From an uncultured Rhizobiaceae group bacterium (lineage in GTDB: Bacteria > Pseudomonadota > Alphaproteobacteria > Rhizobiales > Rhizobiaceae): a DNA stretch of 14,366 nucleotides. A program made the translations under genes and the position numbers. Positions 7,277 to 13,007 of the stretch are shown here, in pieces (within the stretch, counting starts at the first letter, position 1; each line of letters opens with the position of its first letter). The notes under the pieces were generated by a model. The model made no database searches and was not told the DNA's origin. It saw only the letters and a program-made list of their open reading frames with translations. Where the stretch lies: positions 1-14,366 of the forward strand of contig CALDZZ010000191.1 in the NCBI GenBank assembly GCA_937944075.1, in the 5' to 3' direction.

Positions 7277-7301
7277 AGAGTTTGCCACTCCGGTTTCAAA
7301 G

Positions 7302-8147
7302 CTAGCGTTTGATGATACCGCGATTGCTGAACTTCTTCCAGGCATTAACAACGTAGTCCGTTTTCATGCTGTGCTCCCCTGGATGCAAACATAAATCAAG
7401 GCTTTGGTTTTCAGCATTCAGAAGTTTTGTACATTCCAGTTCGAGGGTTGTGTTCATGGTGTCTCCAGCATTCCTGAACTTGCCCTTTTGTGAGTACATT
7501 TCCATGACTTCAGGAACATTGCCCTGCTTCGCACTACCAATCTCGCGACCGAACAAGGGTACAATCTTGTCTGACAATCCATGAGTATGAATGATGCTTG
7601 TTGTAGGTGCCTTGCAGGTTTTGGGTATTGGCTCCCAAAAAGTCCCAGCGATTGGCGCGTAGGCTGCAAAGAGTTCGCTTTTGTCACAAGCCAGATTCCA
7701 GGTCATCATGCCGCCCGCAGAAAAGCCACTCGCCATCATTCTTGATGTGTCAATTGCGAAACGTTTTTCAATGTCTGCAACCACTGCCTCAAAATACTCA
7801 AGCTCTACAGGTTCTTTTGCCGAAGGTGCGCCAGGGATCGCCCAGTCATCATGGGCGGATTTGGGTGCAACAAGCGCCAGACCAAGATCTGACACTGCCT
7901 TGCCAAGATTTTTATTGTTCATAACGCCTTTTGCAGAACCCTTGTAGCCATGCATGAAAAAGATGGCGCCTATCTTGGTCGAACCATCATGGCCTTCAGG
8001 CATTCTGATTCTGTAATGACGGTCATTTTCCAGCACGCAATCGGTATCGGGCCCACATGCATGTGCTGTTGTTTGAACTCCAAACAAACTGCAGGCAAGC
8101 AAGCCGATGAGACCAGTTTTTGATAAAGCAGATTTCAGGTGAGACAT
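7302..8147 (-). CDS. Second secreted LpqC-like alpha/beta-hydrolase
   Basis: 281-residue exported serine hydrolase of the same family as 4960-5772. A signal peptide covers residues 1-30, with likely cleavage after AHA at 28-30. An LLAC at 16-19 weakly resembles a lipobox but lies mid-helix. The probable triad is Ser143 in GFSAG (141-145), Asp193 in HGLSD and His259 in HPGEH; FMHGYKG (64-70) is the oxyanion loop. After the signal peptide there are six cysteines (31, 37, 154, 178, 239, 253) in the same order as in the other hydrolase, including the C-x5-C pair at the mature N-terminus. This supports common descent, though overall identity is low. GAGGA lies 4 bases before the ATG. It converges with the dehydrogenase gene, with 25 bases between stops and no convincing terminator. 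Substrate unknown: polyhydroxyalkanoate oligomers or plant/algal esters are possible. Confidence 0.87.
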   Translation of the reverse strand: MSHLKSALSKTGLIGLLACSLFGVQTTAHACGPDTDCVLENDRHYRIRMPEGHDGSTKIGAIFFMHGYKGSAKGVMNNKNLGKAVSDLGLALVAPKSAHDDWAIPGAPSAKEPVELEYFEAVVADIEKRFAIDTSRMMASGFSAGGMMTWNLACDKSELFAAYAPIAGTFWEPIPKTCKAPTTSIIHTHGLSDKIVPLFGREIGSAKQGNVPEVMEMYSQKGKFRNAGDTMNTTLELECTKLLNAENQSLDLCLHPGEHSMKTDYVVNAWKKFSNRGIIKR

Positions 8148-8162
8148 ACTATCCTCATGACG

Positions 8163-8201
8163 TTACGTAAAACACGAGCAATATACTCATTTGTTTACAA
8201 A
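8163..8201. promoter_or_regulatory. Two short palindromes upstream of the minus-strand hydrolase
   Basis: TTACGTAA (8163-8170) is a perfect 8-bp palindrome, and TTTGT/ACAAA arms flank two bases at 8190-8201. Both lie in the 64-base gap between the hydrolase start and the end of the TadG-like gene, where the hydrolase promoter would be expected. Short AT-rich palindromes arise easily by chance, so the case for an operator is weak. Confidence 0.2.
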
Positions 8202-8211
8202 AGAAAAGGGT

Positions 8212-8856
8212 TTAGCGCGCCTGTTTGCTCTGCTGATTCAAATATTGAATTTGTTTTTGAAGATTATTTAAAATTCGTCGTTTTGTAGCTGGTGGCAAAC
8301 TCATATTGCTAACTCTGGACTTTGCTTTTCGCAGTGCAGAACGCATACGGCTAATGTCTGAACGACTTATCTGCTTGGTCCTGTTTTTAGTTTGCTCAGA
8401 CCTTTTTGTGCTGGAACTACCTGCAGTCTTTTTGTCTTTGACAACGATTGTTGGTGTTGTTTCTACAGGCGCTATTGTCAAGTTCACATGTGCCTCGACT
8501 TCAAACTCGGATCTTCCAATGACATTCAAGACCGGTGTTTTAACAACATCACGCAGTTCAACCCGCAGAACATTGTCATTTACCGTAATCGCACCTTCAA
8601 TTGTAGTACTTCTGGTGTTAGCAGCAGCTAGTGAAACAATATAGTTCTTCATTTCATCGCTGGATTTAAAACTGTCCCGGGTGATGCCTACAATGCTCTG
8701 CTCAAGCGTCGATTGTAATTTGGAATCATGCATCGTCACCCGCGTATAGTCTACAGAAGCGCCAATCAACCCCATGAGCGGCAATGCAATAATCGTAAAA
8801 TAGATTGCAATTGAACCTTCTTCATTTTTGGCAAACGCTTTTACTCTAGACAACAT
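8212..8856 (-). CDS. Short TadE/TadG-like pilus-assembly protein without a von Willebrand domain
   Basis: 214-residue protein with the N-terminal signature of TadG-like Flp pilus proteins: a short basic segment, then EEGSIAIYFTIIALPLMGLI, then the conserved GASVDYTR (32-39). Residues 14-34 form one membrane helix, leaving the rest probably periplasmic. Typical TadG proteins run to about 400-600 residues with a von Willebrand A domain; here the chain ends at 214. From about residue 138 on it is a polar, strongly basic tail (about 21 Lys/Arg against 3 Asp/Glu) with predicted helices. GGAGG lies 7 bases before ATG 8856, inside a small hairpin. The product may anchor or support pilus assembly at the envelope. 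A separate Flp pilin gene lies 6 kb away on the other strand. No frameshift leading to a missing C-terminal domain is visible. Confidence 0.75.
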   Translation of the reverse strand: MLSRVKAFAKNEEGSIAIYFTIIALPLMGLIGASVDYTRVTMHDSKLQSTLEQSIVGITRDSFKSSDEMKNYIVSLAAANTRSTTIEGAITVNDNVLRVELRDVVKTPVLNVIGRSEFEVEAHVNLTIAPVETTPTIVVKDKKTAGSSSTKRSEQTKNRTKQISRSDISRMRSALRKAKSRVSNMSLPPATKRRILNNLQKQIQYLNQQSKQAR

Positions 8857-8860
8857 GATC

Positions 8861-8876
8861 CACCCTCCATGGGGTG
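8861..8876 (-). promoter_or_regulatory. Hairpin over the ribosome site of the TadG-like gene
   Basis: On the minus strand, CACCC and GGGTG pair across a 6-base loop, directly before GATC-ATG. The GGAGG ribosome site lies within the loop and 3' arm, so the hairpin would mask it. The 5-bp stem is GC-rich but short. A role in translational control is inference. Confidence 0.35.
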
Positions 8877-8946
8877 AACCATATTGAACAGGTGCTGATT
8901 TTGGCTAAAAGAAGATTTTCAACTTTAATTCAAATTGAACAGAAAT

Positions 8947-10344
8947 CTACTTGTTCGGACCAATCATAAGCTCAGGTCTTACGACTGCATCAAATTCTTC
9001 TTCTGTGACAAACCCAAGGCCGACTGCTTCTTCCCGCAGGGTTGTGCCATTTTTATGAGCGGTTTTGGCAATCGTGGTTGCATTGTCATAGCCAATGCTA
9101 GGGGCGAGAGCCGTAACAAGCATTAGAGAACGTTCCATCAACTGGGTGATATTATCTTCATTTGCCTTGATACCAACTACACATTTGTCTGCAAATGTAT
9201 TGCACGCATCCGCCATGATACGGATGGATTGCAACATGGCATTTGCCATGACCGGTTTGTAAACGTTCAGCTCAAAATGCCCTTGCGTTCCCGCCATGGC
9301 AATTGTTGTCTGGTTACCCATAATCTGACAGCAAACCATAGTCATTGCCTCACACTGGGTCGGATTTACCTTGCCGGGCATGATTGATGAACCTGGCTCA
9401 TTTTCAGGAAGGGAAATCTCGCCAAGGCCAGAACGCGGACCTGAACCCAACAGACGCAAATCGTTTGCAATCTTGAAGAGTGATGCCGATACAGCACTTA
9501 ATGCGCCATGTGCATAGACATACGCATCATTAGCCGCCAATGCTTCAAACTTGTTGGGTGCGGTACGGAATGGAAGGTTTGTGATGTTGGCAACCTCTGC
9601 TGCAAAATCCTCTGCAAACCCGACTTTTGAATTCAACCCTGTACCAACCGCTGTTCCACCCTGCGCCAACTCATACAAGCCATCAAGACCTTCTGTGACC
9701 CGTCGAATACCGTTTCTCAGTTGAGTAGCATAGCCTGAGAACTCCTGGCCTAATGTCAACGGCGTAGCATCTTGTGTATGTGTTCTGCCAATTTTAACAA
9801 TATCCTTGAATTCCTCGGACTTTGCCTCAATGGCCTTTGCCAGATGATCTAATGCCGGAAGCAAAATGGAATTGATTTCGCGAGCTGCAGCAATATGCAT
9901 GGCAGTCGGGAACGTATCATTGGAAGATTGCCCCATGTTGACGTGGTCATTGGGATGAACCGGATCCTTGGAACCAATCACGCCACCCAAAATCTCGATG
10001 GCACGGTTGGAAATAACTTCATTGGTATTCATGTTTGACTGGGTGCCGGAACCCGTTTGCCAGACTGAAAGCGGAAAATTGTCATTGAACTTGCCGTCAA
10101 CAACCTCACCGGCAGCCTGATCAATTGCCTTGCCGAGGTTTTCTGGAAGAACACCCATCTTCATGTTAACACGCGCCGCAGATTGCTTGACGATCCCTAA
10201 TGCAGCTACAAGTGGAAGCGGCATGGTTTCGGTACCAATAGGAAAGTTGATGAGCGAACGAGCCGTTTGTGCGCCAAAATACTTTTCATTAGGAACCTCA
10301 AGTGGGCCAAAGCTGTCAGTTTCTGTACGTGTATTTTTTGTCAT
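8947..10344 (-). CDS. fumC: Fumarate hydratase, class II
   Basis: 465-residue cytoplasmic TCA-cycle enzyme that reversibly hydrates fumarate to L-malate, normally a homotetramer without an iron-sulfur cluster. The superfamily signature GSSIMPGKVNP is at 318-328, its serines forming part of the catalytic loop. His189 in GRTHTQDATP matches the catalytic His188 of E. coli FumC. SGTQSNMNTNEV (99-110) and HPNDHVNMGQSSNDTFPTA (130-148) form the substrate pockets and distinguish it from aspartase by overall fit. Length is normal for the family. The ribosome site AGGA lies about 9 bases before the ATG. The TadG-like gene follows 90 bases after the stop on the same strand, with no clear terminator between them. 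Annotation is near certain. Confidence 0.97.
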   Translation of the reverse strand: MTKNTRTETDSFGPLEVPNEKYFGAQTARSLINFPIGTETMPLPLVAALGIVKQSAARVNMKMGVLPENLGKAIDQAAGEVVDGKFNDNFPLSVWQTGSGTQSNMNTNEVISNRAIEILGGVIGSKDPVHPNDHVNMGQSSNDTFPTAMHIAAAREINSILLPALDHLAKAIEAKSEEFKDIVKIGRTHTQDATPLTLGQEFSGYATQLRNGIRRVTEGLDGLYELAQGGTAVGTGLNSKVGFAEDFAAEVANITNLPFRTAPNKFEALAANDAYVYAHGALSAVSASLFKIANDLRLLGSGPRSGLGEISLPENEPGSSIMPGKVNPTQCEAMTMVCCQIMGNQTTIAMAGTQGHFELNVYKPVMANAMLQSIRIMADACNTFADKCVVGIKANEDNITQLMERSLMLVTALAPSIGYDNATTIAKTAHKNGTTLREEAVGLGFVTEEEFDAVVRPELMIGPNK

Positions 10345-10431
10345 GATCTTAGTCCTGCATGAATGCTGTTGGATTAGGTTTATGATTATTTCTACGAGAT
10401 TGCCACATTGCTAAAGTAGTATTCACCGGAT

Positions 10432-11136
10432 TTAACACCACCTTGACCAGTCCTCAACAAGACCTCTGGCATCTTTCATGGAACCAGGTTTGATTTCCGG
10501 ATGTTGCTCGTCCCTGGAGAAAAAGAAAACAGATCCCATCAATATTTCAGAGTGTGGTATCTCAAGATAGTCGAAAACCTGCTCGGATTTCAGCGCCCCT
10601 CCACTGGACCAGTAAGTCATGTACCCCTGCTCTTCACCCGCAATGAGAAGCGATTGTATGAAAGCAGAGGCTGCCGCAACATGCTCCATGTTTCGCAAGG
10701 TTCCAACAAATGCCGGCTCGTCCTTGCCAGCATTCCTGTTCAGGATTGTGCCTTCGTCCGGTAGCCAGGTTACCTGAATAAGATAGTCTGCAGCGGCAAG
10801 CATGTTCGGCACTTTGGTCTTGTCTCCCTCATCATTAAGGAAGCTCATGAGGCCATTACAGGAAGATGCGTTCAACTTGTACGCACGCCATGGCACAGAT
10901 GATACAAGCGTCTCCCTGTGAAGACGGTCACATGCGTAATGAAACGGTGCGTTTGCACAAGCCTCAAGCATGCCATCAATCACTTCAGGTGCAATCTGGT
11001 TGTTTACAGGAGAGCTGATATCACCAATAACCTTGTAAGTGCGCCTGCTTGCAAATTTCTCTTTAACGCTCAAACCTTGCTCCTGTAATAATTTCTTGAA
11101 CAAATAATGCTCATAAACCTTTGGGATAATTTGCAT
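10432..11136 (-). CDS. Nitroreductase-family FMN oxidoreductase
   Basis: 234-residue cytoplasmic flavoprotein, probably an FMN-dependent NAD(P)H oxidoreductase of the nitroreductase superfamily. FASRRTYKVI (28-37) gives the Arg-Arg pair that binds FMN phosphate. The helix AAASAFIQSLLIAGEEQGYM (154-173) followed by TYWSSGGAL and then EILMGSVFFF (197-206) is the typical C-terminal half. The substrate may be a quinone, nitroaromatic or enone and cannot be read here. The start is uncertain: an in-frame stop lies four codons before ATG 11136, and a purine-rich GAAGG directly abuts that ATG with no spacing. An in-frame TTG at 11073 has GGAG placed 6 bases upstream and would still keep the FMN motif. 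It is divergent from icd across 88 bases containing dyad repeats. Confidence 0.85.
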   Translation of the reverse strand: MQIIPKVYEHYLFKKLLQEQGLSVKEKFASRRTYKVIGDISSPVNNQIAPEVIDGMLEACANAPFHYACDRLHRETLVSSVPWRAYKLNASSCNGLMSFLNDEGDKTKVPNMLAAADYLIQVTWLPDEGTILNRNAGKDEPAFVGTLRNMEHVAAASAFIQSLLIAGEEQGYMTYWSSGGALKSEQVFDYLEIPHSEILMGSVFFFSRDEQHPEIKPGSMKDARGLVEDWSRWC

Positions 11137-11149
11137 CCTTCGACCAGTT

Positions 11150-11171
11150 TGCTATACGACATAGCATGCTA
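11150..11171. promoter_or_regulatory. Cluster of three TGCTA half-sites between the nitroreductase gene and icd
   Basis: TGCTAT (11150-11155) and ATAGCA (11161-11166) form a 6-bp inverted repeat around 5 bases. The second arm is also part of the perfect 10-bp palindrome TAGCATGCTA (11162-11171). This gives half-sites in forward, reverse, forward order, the two forward ones 17 bases apart. It lies 14 bases upstream of the nitroreductase start and about 54 bases upstream of icd. A dimeric repressor or activator site is plausible; no regulator is identified. Confidence 0.4.
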
Positions 11172-11179
11172 ACTAAAAA

Positions 11180-11206
11180 GTGTTGATTTGCAGAATATTG
11201 CAACAC
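11180..11206. promoter_or_regulatory. Nested inverted repeats just upstream of icd
   Basis: TTGCA (11188-11192) and TGCAA (11199-11203) face each other across six bases. GTGTTG (11180-11185) and CAACAC (11201-11206) form an alternative outer pair sharing the right-hand CAA. The element lies 19-45 bases before the icd start, within the expected 5' leader or core promoter. It could be an operator or a leader hairpin; no known motif is confidently recognised. Confidence 0.38.
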
Positions 11207-11224
11207 ATCTATGAGGGAATAAAC

Positions 11225-12436
11225 ATGGCTAAAATCAAGGTTGAAAATCCGGTTGTTGAGCTGGATGGCGATGAAATGACACGCATCATCTGGCAGTTCA
11301 TCAAGGACAAACTCATTCATCCTTATCTGGATATCGATCTTAAATATTATGACCTAGGCATTGAAGCACGTGATGCCACGGATGACCAGATAACCATTGA
11401 TGCAGCCAATGCAATCAAGGAACATGGTGTTGGTGTCAAATGTGCAACCATTACCCCTGATGAACAGCGTGTTGAAGAATTTGGTCTCAAGAAAATGTGG
11501 CGCTCACCGAACGGCACCATTCGCAACATTCTTGGTGGTGTTATTTTCCGCGAGCCTATTATTTGCAAAAACGTACCTCGTTTGGTTCCAGGTTGGACAC
11601 AACCGATCATTGTTGGCCGTCACGCCTTTGGTGACCAGTATCGCGCAACAGACTTCCGCTTCCCTGGCAAAGGCAAGCTTACCGTCAAATTTGTTGGTGA
11701 AGATGGTACAGAAATTGAACATGAAGTGTTTGATGCACCTTCATCCGGTGTTGCCATGGCTATGTATAACCTTGACGACTCCATTCGTGATTTTGCACGC
11801 GCTTCCATGAATTATGCCCTGTCGCGCAAAGTACCGTGTTATCTTTCAACCAAGAATACAATTCTCAAGGCTTATGACGGTCGCTTCAAGGATATTTTCG
11901 AGGAAGTATATCAGGAAGAATTCAAGGCAAAATACGAAGAAGCCAAAATCTGGTATGAGCATCGTTTGATCGATGACATGGTAGCCTCTGCGCTGAAATG
12001 GTCCGGTGGCTATGTTTGGGCTTGTAAGAACTACGATGGTGACGTGCAGTCCGATACAGTTGCCCAGGGCTTTGGCTCACTCGGGCTGATGACTTCTGTT
12101 CTTCTATCTCCGGATGGGAAAACCGTTGAAGCCGAAGCTGCGCACGGTACTGTGACACGTCACTACCGCCAGCACCAAAAAGGCGAGGAAACTTCGACAA
12201 ACTCAATTGCTTCCATCTTTGCATGGACACGCGGCCTGGCGCATCGTGCCAAGCTGGATGACAATGCAGAATTGGCAAAATTTGCTGACACGCTTGAGTT
12301 TGTATGTGTGGATACCGTTGAATCCGGTTTCATGACAAAAGACCTTGCACTTCTCATCGGACCGGACCAGCCATGGCTCTCAACCATGGGCTTCCTGGAC
12401 AAGGTTGACGAAAACCTGCAAAAAGCCATGAGCTAA
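11225..12436 (+). CDS. icd: NADP-dependent isocitrate dehydrogenase, homodimeric eukaryote-like type
   Basis: 403-residue TCA-cycle enzyme that oxidatively decarboxylates isocitrate to 2-oxoglutarate, making NADPH. It belongs to the subfamily shared by alphaproteobacteria and mitochondria/cytosol of eukaryotes, not the E. coli Icd type. Substrate residues fall at the same numbers as in human IDH1: Thr77, Ser94, Asn96, Arg100, Arg109, Arg132 and Tyr139. Metal-binding aspartates are in YDGDVQSD (270-277). HGTVTRHYRQHQKG (308-321) gives the Arg-His pair that selects NADP over NAD. The start is ATG 11225, preceded by GAGGGA at 8 bases; the frame extends 15 codons upstream to a TTG but without family support. 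A strong terminator follows 18 bases after the stop. The upstream region carries two dyad clusters that may control it. Confidence 0.97.
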   Translation: MAKIKVENPVVELDGDEMTRIIWQFIKDKLIHPYLDIDLKYYDLGIEARDATDDQITIDAANAIKEHGVGVKCATITPDEQRVEEFGLKKMWRSPNGTIRNILGGVIFREPIICKNVPRLVPGWTQPIIVGRHAFGDQYRATDFRFPGKGKLTVKFVGEDGTEIEHEVFDAPSSGVAMAMYNLDDSIRDFARASMNYALSRKVPCYLSTKNTILKAYDGRFKDIFEEVYQEEFKAKYEEAKIWYEHRLIDDMVASALKWSGGYVWACKNYDGDVQSDTVAQGFGSLGLMTSVLLSPDGKTVEAEAAHGTVTRHYRQHQKGEETSTNSIASIFAWTRGLAHRAKLDDNAELAKFADTLEFVCVDTVESGFMTKDLALLIGPDQPWLSTMGFLDKVDENLQKAMS

Positions 12437-12454
12437 TCAATAAATGAATTATCG

Positions 12455-12483
12455 AAAAGCCGGATTTATTTCCGGCTTTTTTT
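12455..12483 (+). terminator. Rho-independent terminator of icd
   Basis: A 10-bp perfect stem (AAAAGCCGGA 12455-12464 with TCCGGCTTTT 12471-12480), a 6-base loop and a run of seven T ending at 12483. The A-rich 5' arm would give some reverse activity, but no gene converges on it closely. Confidence 0.94.
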
Positions 12484-12607
12484 ATATTTATCAGTAGCTT
12501 GACCAGGGTCTATACGATATTGATTCTTGTTGTTCTCTGATTTTTTACACGCATTAATCAACACGATTTGATTGGAAAGCACCCCACATGTTGGCTAACG
12601 TTCCGGC

Positions 12608-12991
12608 ATGCGTTACTTATATCTCATCTCTTTCATGCTATTTGCAACTGCTGCAATCGCCGATGAACGTGAAGTGCTTTACGGGACCTGGGGAACAGAA
12701 AAACAATGTTCCCGCGCACCAGTTGTGCCAGGCAGTCTGGTAGAATCTGAGCCCTTCATCATTAATTCTCAGTGGGTGAAACGGGGTGTGATTTGGTGCA
12801 AGTTATCATGGTTTCCGATTGAAAAGACAAACGATGGCATGTTCACTGGCGCGAGCGCTGTTTGTGGAGAAGATACCGTCGTGAGATATCTTTTAAGCAT
12901 GAGGCTCTCAGGAGAAGAGTTGAGCATTGTATGGGGTTTTCCAAACAAGCATGGTCCCTTGAAAATGTGCAAGAGACCTTTAACGAACTAA
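12608..12991 (+). CDS. Small exported four-cysteine protein of unknown function
   Basis: 127-residue protein with a clear signal peptide (MRYLYLISFMLFATAAIA, cleavage likely after residue 18). The mature part is about 109 residues, with Cys34, Cys64, Cys86 and Cys121, enough for two periplasmic disulfides. It begins with YGTWGTEKQCSR (25-36). The alternating hydrophobic and polar stretches suggest a mostly beta-strand fold. I recognise no named family; the G-T-W start recalls lipocalin-like small proteins, but that is only an impression. ATG 12608 is the first possible start after an in-frame stop at 12596, and its ribosome site is weak. It lies 124 bases after the icd terminator region and converges on alaS with 16 bases between stops. 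That it is a real gene is supported by the signal peptide and intact frame. Confidence 0.7.
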   Translation: MRYLYLISFMLFATAAIADEREVLYGTWGTEKQCSRAPVVPGSLVESEPFIINSQWVKRGVIWCKLSWFPIEKTNDGMFTGASAVCGEDTVVRYLLSMRLSGEELSIVWGFPNKHGPLKMCKRPLTN

Positions 12992-13007
12992 ATATGCAGA
13001 CTATCGA

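Noticed and set aside
7277..7320. Bidirectional terminator between the dehydrogenase and second hydrolase (TCAAA/TTTGA dyad at 7296-7312)
   Set aside because: The stem is only 5 AT-rich pairs, lies partly inside the hydrolase coding end and has no T-run in either direction.
8877..8946. Repeated TTCAA/TTGAA words between the TadG-like gene and fumC, considered as a terminator
   Set aside because: They are AT-only, imperfect and multiply pairable, with no stable stem or T-run, so they are probably composition noise.
12588..12720. Short ORF from ATG 12588, with GGAAAG upstream, overlapping the start of the small exported protein
   Set aside because: It runs in another frame, gives no recognisable protein, and the 12608 frame has a convincing signal peptide.
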